The notes: generated by a model not told the origin, from the letters alone. DNA of 64,000 bases from an uncultured Collinsella sp. (GCA_900543515.1 UQRW01000004.1:10901-74900), one strand, 5' to 3'. Numbered from the stretch's first letter, positions 30,910 through 40,830 are shown. A program made the numbers and translations.

Positions 30910-33678
30910 ATGCTGATGCTCAAAACCGTCACGGTACTCGAAGCCATCTCCAAGCGCCGCCGCACGGCGCGCCCTGCCGCTCATACCGGCCTGTCCAAGA
31001 ACACCATATTCGCCGCCACCCATAGTGCCGAGGACGCCCTCGTACTGCTTGACGCCACGGCAAACGGCCTCACCGTCGAGCAGGCAACTGAGCGCCTGAA
31101 CGCCGTCGGCCCCAACACCATCGAGGCAACGACCAAAACGCTCGCCCGCCGCATCGCCGACGCCTTCATCGATCCCTTCGCCGGCATCCTCGCCGCGCTC
31201 GCGCTGGTCTCGCTCTACATCGACGTGCTCGCCGTACCCGAGCCGCAGCGCGACCCCTCCACGGTCATCGTCATCGGCATCATGCTGCTGGTATCGGGCG
31301 GTATGAAGTTTATCCAGGAAGCCCGCAGCGGCAATGCGGCCGAGGCCCTTAAGGACCTGGTCTCCAACACTTGCACCGCCCTGCGCGACGGCGGGCGCAT
31401 CGAGATCCCCTTCGACGAGCTCGTCCCCGGCGATGTAATCCGCCTCTCTGCCGGCGATATGGTGCCAGCAGACGCCCGCATCATCACCGCGCGCGACCTG
31501 TTTGTGATCGAGTCCGCACTCACCGGCGAGAGCGAGGCCGTCGAGAAGACCACCGCCGTCACCGTCGTCGAGGGCGCCGACGGCTCCGCACTGCCACTCT
31601 CTGCCTGCAAGAACATCGTCTTTACCGGCACCTCCGTGCAAAACGGCGCCGCCATGGCGCTTGTCGTTGCCACCGGCTCGGACACCTACCTGGGCGGCAT
31701 CGCCAAGATGCTCAACGGGCGCGGCGAAAAAAGCGCGTTTGACCGCGGCGTCTCGAGCGTCTCCATGCTGCTGGTGCGCCTGATGCTCGTTATGGCGCCG
31801 GCCGTCTTTGCCATCAACGCCGCCACCAAGGGCAACGTCATCGACGCGCTGCTGTTCGCCACGAGCGTGGCCGTGGGCATCACGCCGCAGATGCTTCCCG
31901 TCATCGTGACCACGAGCCTGTCGCAGGGCGCCAAGGACCTCGCCCGTCGCCAGGTTATCGTCAAGGAGCTGCCGGCGATTCAAAACCTCGGAGCGATGGA
32001 CGTCCTGTGCTGCGACAAGACCGGCACCCTCACCGAAGACCGCATCGTGCTCGAGCGCTACCTCAACACCGATGGCAACGAGGACGCGCGCGTGCTGCGC
32101 CATGCGTTTTTGAACAGCTTCTTCCAGACCGGCCTCAAAAATCTTATCGACCTGGCCGTAATCGACCGTGCCGATGTGACACCCTCGACCGTCGCACCCG
32201 ATTCCATGCTGGGCCAGAGCCTGCGCGACCGCTACACCAAGGTCGACGAGGTTCCCTTCGATTTCTCGCGCCGTCGCCTGAGCGTAGTTGTCGCCGACGC
32301 CCAAGGCAAAACCCAGATGGTTACCAAGGGCGCTGCCGAGGAAATGCTCGAGATCTGCTCCTTTGTCGAGATCGATGGCATCGCTCAGCCGCTCACCGAC
32401 GAGAAGCTCGCCCAGATTCGCAAGCAGATCGCCGGACTTAACGCCGAGGGCCTACGCGTAATTGCCGTGGCGCAGAAGACCAATCCGCGCTGCGTGGGCG
32501 AGTTTGGCATCGCCGACGAGTGCGACATGGTGCTGATGGGCTTTTTGGCCTTCCTCGATCCGCCCAAAGCAAGTGCCGCGGGCGCCGTCGCCACCCTCGA
32601 GGCCAAGGGCGTGGCGGTCAAGGTCCTAACCGGCGACAACGACCGCGTCGCCGCCACCGTCTGCGAGCAGATTGGTATCGATGCGAGCAACGTCTTGCTC
32701 GGCTCCGAGATCGATACGCTCGATGACGCCGAACTTGCCGAGCGCGCCGAGAAAACCCACCTCTTCGCCAAGCTCTCGCCGCTGCAGAAGGCGCGCCTGG
32801 TACGTGTCATGCGCGAGATGCTCGGCCACACCGTGGGCTTTATGGGCGACGGCATCAACGACGCCGCCGCCATGCGTGCGAGCGATTGCGGCATCTCGGT
32901 CGATTCGGCCGTCGATATTGCCAAGGAATCCGCCGATATCATCTTGCTTCAGAAGGACCTGGGCGTGCTCGAGCGCGGCATCATCGAAGGCCGCCGCACT
33001 TACGGCAACCTGCTCAAGTACCTCAAGACCACGGTGAGCTCCAACTTTGGCAATGTGCTGTCCGTGACCGTCGCGAGCCTGTTCTTGCCGTTTTTGCCCA
33101 TGAGCGCCCTGCAGCTGGTACTGCTGTCGCTGGTCTACGAGATCGTGTGCATCGCACTGCCGTGGGACACCGTCGATGACGCCTGGACTGCCCGCCCGCG
33201 TGCCTGGGACGCCGCGTCCATCAAGGGCTTTATGCTCGAGCTGGGCCCCGTGAGCTCGCTGTTTGACATCGTGACCTTCGCCGCGCTCTTCTTTGTCGTG
33301 TGCCCCGCCGCCGTGGACGCAAGCTGGTCCGAGCTTGCCGCCGCGGGCGACGTCGCGGGTATGGCGACCTTTGCTGCGCTCTTCCAGAGCGGCTGGTTTG
33401 TCGAGTCCATGTGGTCGCAGACACTCGTGGTCCACATGTTGCGCTCCCCGCATCTGCCGAGCCCGCGCGACCACGCCGCGCCCGCATTGTGCGTTCTTAC
33501 CGTGCTGGGCCTGGCGCTCGTCACCTGGCTGCCGGCAAGCCCCATCGCCGATGCGCTCGGCCTCATGCCGCTGCCCACGAGCTTTTTTGGGCTGCTCATT
33601 GGCATCGTTACCGCCTATATCGCGCTCACCCAGCTGGCAAAGCGCCGCTACATTGCCCGCCACGGCGAGCTGCTGTAG
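30910..33678 (+). CDS. mgtA: MgtA-type Mg2+-importing P-type ATPase
   Basis: The 922-residue P3B-type ATPase imports Mg2+ across the membrane. Visible elements: N-terminal cation-ATPase domain with GLTVEQATERLNAVGPN, first membrane pair, actuator TGES (ALTGESEAVEK), phosphorylation motif CDKTGTLTED near residue 369, KGAAEEM in the nucleotide domain, hinge MGDGINDAAAMR, and six C-terminal helices including WFVESMWSQTLVVHMLR, typical of MgtA/MgtB. AAGGAGG precedes the ATG. It is monocistronic with a long leader. Complete and undamaged. Confidence 0.96.
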   Translation: MLMLKTVTVLEAISKRRRTARPAAHTGLSKNTIFAATHSAEDALVLLDATANGLTVEQATERLNAVGPNTIEATTKTLARRIADAFIDPFAGILAALALVSLYIDVLAVPEPQRDPSTVIVIGIMLLVSGGMKFIQEARSGNAAEALKDLVSNTCTALRDGGRIEIPFDELVPGDVIRLSAGDMVPADARIITARDLFVIESALTGESEAVEKTTAVTVVEGADGSALPLSACKNIVFTGTSVQNGAAMALVVATGSDTYLGGIAKMLNGRGEKSAFDRGVSSVSMLLVRLMLVMAPAVFAINAATKGNVIDALLFATSVAVGITPQMLPVIVTTSLSQGAKDLARRQVIVKELPAIQNLGAMDVLCCDKTGTLTEDRIVLERYLNTDGNEDARVLRHAFLNSFFQTGLKNLIDLAVIDRADVTPSTVAPDSMLGQSLRDRYTKVDEVPFDFSRRRLSVVVADAQGKTQMVTKGAAEEMLEICSFVEIDGIAQPLTDEKLAQIRKQIAGLNAEGLRVIAVAQKTNPRCVGEFGIADECDMVLMGFLAFLDPPKASAAGAVATLEAKGVAVKVLTGDNDRVAATVCEQIGIDASNVLLGSEIDTLDDAELAERAEKTHLFAKLSPLQKARLVRVMREMLGHTVGFMGDGINDAAAMRASDCGISVDSAVDIAKESADIILLQKDLGVLERGIIEGRRTYGNLLKYLKTTVSSNFGNVLSVTVASLFLPFLPMSALQLVLLSLVYEIVCIALPWDTVDDAWTARPRAWDAASIKGFMLELGPVSSLFDIVTFAALFFVVCPAAVDASWSELAAAGDVAGMATFAALFQSGWFVESMWSQTLVVHMLRSPHLPSPRDHAAPALCVLTVLGLALVTWLPASPIADALGLMPLPTSFFGLLIGIVTAYIALTQLAKRRYIARHGELL

Positions 33679-33778
33679 CAAGTAGACGGAAAACACCCTG
33701 CCAGCTGCCGTTGCCACTACCACAGCTGCCAACGCCGCTGCCGTTGCCTCTGCCGCCGCCGCAGTCTATCCCCCCAGC

Positions 33779-33842
33779 AGTTGCGGTGAAATAGTTCCTG
33801 TTTGCCCCGTGACTTTAATTTAGGGACTATTCCACCGCGACT
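33779..33842. repeat. Family 4 palindrome, second copy
   Basis: Arms AGTTGCGGTGAAATAGTTCC and GGGACTATTCCACCGCGACT match the unit at 11349-11413. It sits between two convergent genes, as the first copy does. Confidence 0.85.
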
Positions 33843-33856
33843 TATTGGGAGATTAG

Positions 33857-35401
33857 CTAGTCCTTGGGTGTCCAGGACCAGAAGAAGTTGATGAGGGCCA
33901 CGCGCGAGGCGGTGCCGGTCTTTTTGTTGATCGAGGAAATGTGACGATAGAGCGTGGAGCGCGAAAGGAAAAGCGTTGTGGCGATGTCCTGAACGCTCTG
34001 GTCCGAAACGACCAAGACCTCAAGAATATCGCGCTCGCGCCTTGTAAGCCCAAAGGTGACGACGAAGGCATCGAGGCGTTCATCGGACGTGGGCTCCGCT
34101 GCCTCCACGGGCTCGGGGTCGGAGCATGTGGGCGCAAGATCCCCACCAAGATCGTCGGTGGCAAGCGGCAGTCCGTCCCGCATCGCGGCATCATCGGCTC
34201 GTTGCCCCAACTGCCCCAGCAGCGTAATCGCAATGCCCACAAACATCACGAGCGCCGCACCGATCGCAGCCAGCACGTTTTGACTCGAGATGATCGCCAC
34301 TGCCGGCGCCGTCACGAACATCGAGCACACGTTGTTGACGACGCGACCCATGCACGGCCAAAAATATGACCAGCGCGCATAGAGCGAGACGGCGGCATAT
34401 TTTGTGGTAAAGAACACCACGAAAAAGCCCGAGCCCAGATAAAAGATGATCGTGGCAGCAAGCTCGTTGCCGCCATTGCCATCGACGATGAGCACAAAGA
34501 ACGAAAGCGTGGACAGTATGGCGGCACATGTCATGCCGATATTCATATACGAGCGGCCGTGCAGGTCAAATAGTGCGCCAGCGACCAACGAGCTCACGAC
34601 AAGCAGCAGGCGCGGCCAATCGCCCAAATCGACGGTTCCGACAGCATGCAGGGTCGTGAAGCCCGCGTTGAGAGCGGCGAATACGCTGGAAAGATACGCC
34701 GTCGCCACGGTCAGGCGAACTACGGCGCGACGGAATGCCGCCTTTGCCTCGGGATCGTCATGCCACTTGGCGCCATATTCCAGAGCATCTACCGAAAGCC
34801 CGGCAGCACTGGGTTCAAAGCTGGGATCGGACTCGTCGCGCAGCTTGGCGCGTCGGGCACCGTGGAGCAACGCCACCTGCGCGATCGCACAGACGACCAG
34901 AACAGCCTGCTGAGGAATGCCGACAGGCATCACCATGTGGTTGAGAACCTGCACCAGAACGCCCATGGCGTAAGAAAGTGCGGCGGCGCGCGCCAAGCAG
35001 GGCGTTCGCGCAAAGCGCCTCGCAAAATTTGCATGAGCAGTCGATCCGCAGTAGCCCAGCGCGCAGCACGCCACCAAACCGCCGGCAATTACCACCTCAA
35101 CCTGAACCGCCATAATCAACAGCAGCAATACCGCCACCAGCAAAACGCCCGTGACGTCACTCGTTGCGTCGATAGCATGGGGACGGCGATAGTACAGAAT
35201 GGGACGCACAAAGAAGCCAATCACGCTCGCGCCGATGACAAGGCTCTCATAAATAACGACCTCGTTCGGAGACACGAACTCGGCCATGCGCACATCAAAA
35301 AGATACTCGCACGCCAAAAACGTGAAGAAGAACAGCGCCAGGCATATAATCTCCCGAATGCCCCGACGCAAATATGCGGTTGTGTCTCCCATGCCCCTCA
35401 T
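33857..35401 (-). CDS. Membrane-embedded LuxR-family regulator
   Basis: The 514-residue protein has about ten to twelve hydrophobic helices (residues ~15-400), resembling a transporter-like sensor, then an acidic linker and a C-terminal LuxR helix-turn-helix (FGLTRRERDILEVLVVSDQSVQDIATTLFLSRSTLYRHI). Such one-component membrane regulators are abundant in Coriobacteriia and presumably couple a bound small molecule to transcription; ligand and targets are unknown. The ATG at 35401 has GGGGG six bases upstream; a TTG at 35422 is possible. It is transcribed alone. Regulated genes may be the adjacent set starting at 35805, but this is only positional. Confidence 0.88.
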   Translation of the reverse strand: MRGMGDTTAYLRRGIREIICLALFFFTFLACEYLFDVRMAEFVSPNEVVIYESLVIGASVIGFFVRPILYYRRPHAIDATSDVTGVLLVAVLLLLIMAVQVEVVIAGGLVACCALGYCGSTAHANFARRFARTPCLARAAALSYAMGVLVQVLNHMVMPVGIPQQAVLVVCAIAQVALLHGARRAKLRDESDPSFEPSAAGLSVDALEYGAKWHDDPEAKAAFRRAVVRLTVATAYLSSVFAALNAGFTTLHAVGTVDLGDWPRLLLVVSSLVAGALFDLHGRSYMNIGMTCAAILSTLSFFVLIVDGNGGNELAATIIFYLGSGFFVVFFTTKYAAVSLYARWSYFWPCMGRVVNNVCSMFVTAPAVAIISSQNVLAAIGAALVMFVGIAITLLGQLGQRADDAAMRDGLPLATDDLGGDLAPTCSDPEPVEAAEPTSDERLDAFVVTFGLTRRERDILEVLVVSDQSVQDIATTLFLSRSTLYRHISSINKKTGTASRVALINFFWSWTPKD

Positions 35402-35570
35402 GGTTAACCCCCAGCCGCTCAATTGTCTGGAAATCTATTTTAATAAAGAACCAGTCTCAATATCGAAGCCAGGCTCGAAATGCTGCCAATTCGACCCCAG
35501 CCGTCCACATCACGCCGCGATTTTGAGCCGCATGGACCAGAAGGGACGCGCGCGATCTCTAGCTCGGCCA

Positions 35571-35686
35571 GGAGTGTCTCCAACTGCCACTCATTTAAGT
35601 ACGTCCCCAATGAGTGCCTTCGAGCGCCTTCGACAAAGAGTGTCCCCCGCGACTAGTCGTTTAAGAACGTCCCCAACGACTAGTCA
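35571..35686. repeat. Family 7 GTCCCC repeats, two adjacent units
   Basis: Unit one has ACTCATT..AATGAGT arms with ACGTCCCC in between; unit two has GACTAGTCGTT..AACGACTAGTC. The same repeat is fused to all three E1 elements, but here it stands alone. It occupies the 400-bp gap between divergent genes; the rest of the gap shows nothing beyond presumed promoters. Confidence 0.8.
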
Positions 35687-35804
35687 AAAAATGGGCCATG
35701 TGTCCCAGTTGTGGAGACTCCTTGAGCCGTCTGGGTATCGTGAAAGATCGCGCACTCCCCCATCATCAAAAGTGACACACGCTACCTGTTGATGGGAGGC
35801 AGCC

Positions 35805-36542
35805 ATGGGCTTCTTTGACAAGATGTTCGAGAAGAAAGAGTGCGCGATTTGCGGTACCGAGCTGGGACTTTTGGGAAAGACCAAGATCAACGAAGGCTAC
35901 CTGTGCAAAGAGTGCGCCGGCAAGCTCTCCCCCTACTTTCACGGCTATCGCTCCAGCACCGCGAACGATATCCGCGAGCAGCTCGCCTACCGCGAGGCCA
36001 ATGCCGAGCGCCTGGCCTCGTTCAACCCCACGCGCACGCTCTCTGCCGGGCGCACCAACATCATGCTCGACGAAGACGCGGGCCTGCTGATCATCACTTC
36101 GCAGAGCCGCTGGCGCGACGCCAATCCCGACATCATCGAGTTCTCACAGGTACTCGGCTGCGATATGGATATTGACGAGCATCGCACCGAGATCTATCGC
36201 GAGACCAAGGACGGCGAGCGCGAGAGCTATAACCCGCCGCGCTACGACCTGGATTACGACTTTAATCTGACCATCCATGTCAACACGCCGTACTTTACCG
36301 AGATCAACCTGCGCGTGAACGACTCCACCATCGATCAGCGCGGTTCCATCGAATACCGCGAGGCCAAGCGCCAGGCAACCGAGGTCCGCGACGCGCTGGT
36401 GCAGCTGCGCCAGGAGACGCGCGACAGCGTCGTGGCCGCCAAGGCCCCCAAGACCGCGGTCACCTGCCCCTTCTGCGGTGCAACCACCATTCCCGATGCC
36501 AGTGGGCGCTGCGAATACTGTGGCGGCGCCATCGGCGCATAG
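35805..36542 (+). CDS. DUF4428-type protein with terminal zinc ribbons
   Basis: The 245-residue protein begins with a four-cysteine zinc motif (CAICGTELGLLGKTKI...CKECAGKL), the DUF4428 signature, followed by a PH-like beta-rich domain (about residues 60-200) and a C-terminal zinc ribbon (CPFCGATTIPDASGRCEYCGG). No enzyme motif is present. GGGAGG precedes the ATG. It is the first of three genes (36567 and 37938 follow at short distance) that all carry zinc ribbons, suggesting one complex. The role is unknown; membrane-stress or quality-control functions are conceivable from the SPFH partner. Confidence 0.85.
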   Translation: MGFFDKMFEKKECAICGTELGLLGKTKINEGYLCKECAGKLSPYFHGYRSSTANDIREQLAYREANAERLASFNPTRTLSAGRTNIMLDEDAGLLIITSQSRWRDANPDIIEFSQVLGCDMDIDEHRTEIYRETKDGERESYNPPRYDLDYDFNLTIHVNTPYFTEINLRVNDSTIDQRGSIEYREAKRQATEVRDALVQLRQETRDSVVAAKAPKTAVTCPFCGATTIPDASGRCEYCGGAIGA

Positions 36543-36566
36543 CCTCCGGCACGGAAAGGACCGATC

Positions 36567-37889
36567 ATGGCCTTCGAGAGCGTCAACTATCAGTGCCCCG
36601 CGTGTGGCGGCCCCCTGCATTTTGCCAGTGCCGAGCAAAAGCTCGTCTGCGACTACTGCGATTCGCGTTTTGAAGTCGAAGAGGTCGAGGCCCTCTATCG
36701 CGAGCGCCAGGACAAGGCAGACGCCAAAGCCGACGCCGCAGCGGCGGCACCCAAGCCCGCGACCGACGCTGCGGTGCAGGAGCTCGCCCAAAACGCCGGC
36801 TATATCTGCTCGTCGTGCGGCGCCGAGCTAATCTCGGATGGCACCGTCGCCGTTACCACCTGCCCGTACTGCGGCAACCCCGCCGTGGCACCCGGTCAGC
36901 TCTCGGGCGACTTCTCACCCGACCTGGTGATTCCGTTTAAGCTCGGCCGCGACGACGTTATGGCCGCGCTCAAAGAGCACTACAAGGGCAAGATCCTGCT
37001 GCCCAAGAGCTTTGTCACCGGCAACCACATCGACGAAGTCCAAGGCGTCTACGTGCCGTTTTGGCTTTACGGCGCCCGCGTGGACGGCGAAGTGTACTTT
37101 GATGCGACCAACGAGACCGTGACCGAGGAATCCGACCGCACCGTCACGACCACCGACCACTACGACGCCTACCGCAAGGGAAACATCTCGTTTAAGCGCG
37201 TGCCCGTCGACGGATCGTCCAAGATGCCCGACGGCCACATGGACGCCATCGAGCCGTTTGACTACGATGCCCTGCGCCCGTTTTCGGTCGCGTATATGCC
37301 CGGCTACATCGCCAACCGCTACGACGAGGACTGCGAAACCTGCAAGGCGCGCGCCGAACGCCGCATGGAGGAAAGCACGATCTCGGCCCTGCGCGAAACC
37401 GTCGTCGACGAATATGACGATGCCACGGTCGAAAGCAAGCAGCTCGACTACACCTGGGAAGACAGCGACTATGCCCTGTTCCCCGTGTGGATGCTTTCCA
37501 CCTCGTGGAACGGCAAGAGCTACCTGTTTGCCATGAACGGCCAAACCGGCCGTATGGTCGGCGAGCTTCCTTGCTCCAAGCCCAAGCTCGCTATCGCCTC
37601 GGTGCTGTTCTTTGTGATCGGATTTGTCCTCTCCCAGATCCTCTTCATGGGTGAGAACGCCTTCGATCCGGATTACCTCACCTTTGATATCGAGGGCATC
37701 CTCATCAACATCGTCGCGCCGCTGATCATCGTGGTCATCGCAGACGTGCTGCTGGTGGGCCAGCTCAAGACGGCCAACGAGGCCACCCACGCCGATTGCT
37801 ACTGTGGCGAGCTCGACCTGACCGAGAAGCACGACACCTTCAGCCACACCGAGACCACCGTTGTCATGAAGGACGACAAGGACGATTAA
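36567..37889 (+). CDS. Zinc-ribbon membrane protein
   Basis: The 440-residue protein has two zinc ribbons at the N-terminus (CPACGG...CDYCDS, then CSSCGA...CPYCGN), a large soluble domain containing VYVPFWLYGARVDG, and two predicted membrane helices near the C-terminus (about residues 345-370 and 385-410). A third cysteine pair, CETCKAR, lies in the middle. This architecture recurs in gut Gram-positives next to SPFH-domain genes, and its function is not established. It begins 24 bp after the DUF4428 gene and has its own ribosome site (GGAAAGGA). Confidence 0.85.
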   Translation: MAFESVNYQCPACGGPLHFASAEQKLVCDYCDSRFEVEEVEALYRERQDKADAKADAAAAAPKPATDAAVQELAQNAGYICSSCGAELISDGTVAVTTCPYCGNPAVAPGQLSGDFSPDLVIPFKLGRDDVMAALKEHYKGKILLPKSFVTGNHIDEVQGVYVPFWLYGARVDGEVYFDATNETVTEESDRTVTTTDHYDAYRKGNISFKRVPVDGSSKMPDGHMDAIEPFDYDALRPFSVAYMPGYIANRYDEDCETCKARAERRMEESTISALRETVVDEYDDATVESKQLDYTWEDSDYALFPVWMLSTSWNGKSYLFAMNGQTGRMVGELPCSKPKLAIASVLFFVIGFVLSQILFMGENAFDPDYLTFDIEGILINIVAPLIIVVIADVLLVGQLKTANEATHADCYCGELDLTEKHDTFSHTETTVVMKDDKDD

Positions 37890-37937
37890 CCATCCTGACC
37901 AATACCACCCGGCCTTTGACGAGAAAGGAAGATCACC

Positions 37938-39176
37938 ATGGGACTCTTGAAAGCTGGATTGGGTGCTGCCGGCGGCGTCATGGCCGACCAGTGGAAGGAA
38001 TTTATCTACTGCGAATCGATGCCCGCTGACGTCTTGGCCTGCAAGGGCAGCAAGCGCACCGGCGGCCGCAGCTCCAACACGCGCGGCGAGGACAACGTCA
38101 TCTCCAACGGCTCGGTCATCGCCGTCAACGACGGCCAGGGCATGCTCGTGGTGCAAAACGGCAAGATCATCGAAGTCGCGCTGGAGCCCGGTGAGTTCGT
38201 CTTTGACACCGGCAGCGAGCCGAGCGTCTTTAGCGGCAACCTGGGCGATTCCATCAAGGAGACCTTCGCCAATATCGGCAGCCGCTTTACTTTTGGCGGC
38301 GACGCGGGCAAGGACCAGCGTGTCTACTTCATCAACACCAAGGAGATCATCGGCAACAAGTACGGCACCGCCTCGCCCGTGCCCTTCCGCGTGGTCGATA
38401 ACAACATTGGCCTGGACGTCGACATCTCCGTGCGCTGCAACGGCGAGTATTCGTACCGCATCACCAACCCGCTGCTGTTCTACACCAACGTATGCGGCAA
38501 CGTGACCGATAGCTACACGCGCGACAAGATCGACAGCCAGCTTAAGTCCGAGCTGCTCACCGCCCTGCAGCCCGCCTTTGCCAAGATCTCGGAGATGGGC
38601 ATCCGCTACAGCGCCATCCCCGGCCACACCACCGAGCTCGCCCGCGCGCTCAACGAGGTCCTCTCTGCCGACTGGCGTGACCTGCGCGGCGTCGAGATCG
38701 TAAGCTTTGGCGTCAACTCCATCGCCGCCTCGCAAGAGGACGAGCAGATGATCAAGGACCTGCAGAAAGCCGCGGTCATGCGCGATCCCACCATGGCAGC
38801 CGCCAACATTGCCAGCGCCCAGAGCGACGCAATGCGCGCGGCAGCCGCCAACCCCAACGGCGCGATGGCAGGCTTTATGGGCATGGGCATGGCGGGTGGC
38901 ATGGGCGGCATGAACGCCAGCCAGCTGTTCGCCGCCGGCCAGGCACAGCAGCAGGCCGCCCCGCAGCCGGCTCCGGCACCCACTCCCACACCGGCTCCCG
39001 CCGCACCTGCGGCCGGCGCATGGACCTGCAGCTGCGGCGCCACCAACACCGGCAAGTTCTGCTCCGAGTGCGGTAGTCCCGCACCCGCCCCGGCACCGGC
39101 CAAGTGGTTCTGCCCCAACTGCGGCAGCGAAAACGGCGGCAAGTTCTGCAGCAACTGCGGAACGCCCCGGCCCTAG
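37938..39176 (+). CDS. SPFH-domain protein with double zinc ribbon (YdjI-like)
   Basis: The 412-residue protein has an SPFH/band-7-like domain at about residues 20-290 (MLVVQNGKIIEVALEPGEFVFDT, VPFRVVDNNIGLDVDISVRCNGEYSYRI), a Met/Gly-rich stretch, a Pro/Ala linker of about 25 residues, and two C-terminal zinc ribbons (CSCGATNTGKFCSECG and CPNCGSENGGKFCSNCG). Similar proteins were once annotated as virion core proteins. SPFH proteins form large membrane-associated rings. With the two preceding zinc-ribbon proteins it probably forms a membrane complex. A good ribosome site (AAAGGAA) precedes it. Confidence 0.9.
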   Translation: MGLLKAGLGAAGGVMADQWKEFIYCESMPADVLACKGSKRTGGRSSNTRGEDNVISNGSVIAVNDGQGMLVVQNGKIIEVALEPGEFVFDTGSEPSVFSGNLGDSIKETFANIGSRFTFGGDAGKDQRVYFINTKEIIGNKYGTASPVPFRVVDNNIGLDVDISVRCNGEYSYRITNPLLFYTNVCGNVTDSYTRDKIDSQLKSELLTALQPAFAKISEMGIRYSAIPGHTTELARALNEVLSADWRDLRGVEIVSFGVNSIAASQEDEQMIKDLQKAAVMRDPTMAAANIASAQSDAMRAAAANPNGAMAGFMGMGMAGGMGGMNASQLFAAGQAQQQAAPQPAPAPTPTPAPAAPAAGAWTCSCGATNTGKFCSECGSPAPAPAPAKWFCPNCGSENGGKFCSNCGTPRP

Positions 39177-39255
39177 CCCCTCTATCTGGTAATTGGCGGG
39201 GGATCCGCCACCCCGCATTTGTTTCTATAGGTTTCGTTCGATAAAGGAGGACACC

Positions 39256-40098
39256 ATGAAGACAACGTTCAAAAAGTCCGCGCTCGCATTCCTGACATGT
39301 ATCTTGGCGCTCGCCTTTGCCCTGACGGGCTGCAGCGGCGGCGGCAAAGACCCCAAGGCCAACTTCGTCGGCAGCTGGCAGTACTCGGGTGGAACCTTGG
39401 ACGGCGAAGAGCTGACCGATGAGTACATGGACATGCTCAAGGAGTGGGGCCTCAACTGCGTCCTGATCCTCGACGAGGACGGCACAGGCGTCCTCGATAT
39501 GTTCCTTGAGGTCGCCGACCTGAAATGGGAAGCCAAGGACGCCACCACCGTAACGATCACCGCCGAAGATGAGTCGCACGACCTGAAGCTCAAGGACGAC
39601 AAGCTCGTCCTGGAGGTGGAAGGCGACAAGCTTATCTTCACCAAGTCCGACAAGGATCTGTCCGGCACGGTGAAGAAGGATCGCGAGGCGGCCGAGAAGG
39701 AAGAAGAGGTCGATGAGGCCGTCGAAGACGACGACGTCCAGAGTGTCGAAATCTCCCCCGCCGTCACCGTCGCCGATGACGATCTGTGCACCATCACCAT
39801 CACCGAGAAATTCAAGGACGACTGGGGCGACATCGGCTTTGTCGTCAACATCACCAACAAGAGCGACAAGGACCTGACCTTCTACGCTCCTTCCGGCAAG
39901 ACCAACGTCAACGGCACTATGAAGGAACCCTGGTTCTCGGCTAACCTGATGCCCGGCACCAGCGCCACCGAGGAATTCACGTTCTCGAGCGGCGAGCTTG
40001 ACAGCCTTGACGACCTGGTCAATACGACCATCGGCATCGACGCCTACCTGACCGATTCCTACGAGGACGTCGCCTCCTACAGCGCAACCATCGCGTAG
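39256..40098 (+). CDS. Lipoprotein with acidic linker, unknown function
   Basis: The 280-residue protein has a lipoprotein signal (lipobox LTGC near residue 21) and two beta-rich domains. The first (about 30-135) begins FVGSWQYSGGTLDGEEL, the second (about 165-275) ITEKFKDDWGDIGFVVNITNKSDKDL, recalling lipocalin-like and DUF-type extracellular domains. An acidic coil (EKEEEVDEAVEDDD) joins them. AAAGGAGG precedes the ATG at 39256. It follows the SPFH gene by 79 bp in the same direction, so it may belong to that unit, and ends before a strong terminator. Confidence 0.88.
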   Translation: MKTTFKKSALAFLTCILALAFALTGCSGGGKDPKANFVGSWQYSGGTLDGEELTDEYMDMLKEWGLNCVLILDEDGTGVLDMFLEVADLKWEAKDATTVTITAEDESHDLKLKDDKLVLEVEGDKLIFTKSDKDLSGTVKKDREAAEKEEEVDEAVEDDDVQSVEISPAVTVADDDLCTITITEKFKDDWGDIGFVVNITNKSDKDLTFYAPSGKTNVNGTMKEPWFSANLMPGTSATEEFTFSSGELDSLDDLVNTTIGIDAYLTDSYEDVASYSATIA

Positions 40099-40149
40099 CG
40101 GCAGACATCGACGGCCGCGGATTGGCGGATACATCCGCGCACATGTCAG

Positions 40150-40190
40150 GCGGGGCCGCAGGAGTTGATCCTGCGGCCCCGTCGTTTTTG
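40150..40190 (+). terminator. Intrinsic terminator after the lipoprotein gene
   Basis: CGGGGCCGCAGGA and TCCTGCGGCCCCG pair around GTTGA, followed by TCGTTTTT. It separates convergent transcription units. Confidence 0.93.
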
Positions 40191-40209
40191 TGCCGATGCG
40201 TAACGAGCG

Positions 40210-40830
40210 CTAGCGCTCCATATTGGGAACGATGCTGCCCTCCGTTACTGCGCGCACGGCCAAGCGCATGATGTTGTCGTAGCCGGTCTTGTTGAGGATC
40301 TCCGAGATGCGACGCTTGATGGTGCCCTCACTCATAAACAGCTCGGCCGCGATCTCGCGACGGCTCTTGCCCTCGCAGGCAAGGCGCAAAATCGATAGCT
40401 CAACATCGTCGAGTGCCGCCGTACCCGAAAAAATACTCTCGGGCGGCTTGGGAAACGTGCAATAGCCCGCCAGCGTGGAGCGCATCACGGCGAACAACTC
40501 GTCGATACCGACGTTCTTGTACACAAAGCTATCGACGCCCGCCTCGCGGGCCTGATCGACAAAGGTGATCTCGGGCATGCCGGTCATGATAATGACGCGG
40601 CACTCGGGCAGTTGTTCTTTAATGCGCGCCGCCGCCACGATGTCGTTGGAATCATGCTCGGCGCATACGTCCATCAGTATCATGTCCGGGCGCTCCTTGA
40701 GCGCGACACCCAAGGCCTCGGAAGCATCGGCAATGGCGGAAACAACGGTCATATCGGGCTGGTCGCCAACGGAACGCGCCAGGCTCTCGCGCAGGATGGC
40801 CTGGTCTTCGACTATAAGGACGCGGATCAT
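40210..40830 (-). CDS. NarL/LuxR-family response regulator
   Basis: The 206-residue regulator has a receiver domain (VEDQ acidic pocket, phosphoacceptor Asp in MILMDVCAEHD, Lys in FVYKNVG) and a C-terminal LuxR HTH (LSILRLACEGKSRREIAAELFMSEGTIKRRI). It overlaps the upstream kinase gene by four bases (ATGA), so the two form a coupled pair. Target genes are unknown. It is the last gene of the three-gene minus-strand operon 44206-40210. Confidence 0.94.
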   Translation of the reverse strand: MIRVLIVEDQAILRESLARSVGDQPDMTVVSAIADASEALGVALKERPDMILMDVCAEHDSNDIVAAARIKEQLPECRVIIMTGMPEITFVDQAREAGVDSFVYKNVGIDELFAVMRSTLAGYCTFPKPPESIFSGTAALDDVELSILRLACEGKSRREIAAELFMSEGTIKRRISEILNKTGYDNIMRLAVRAVTEGSIVPNMER

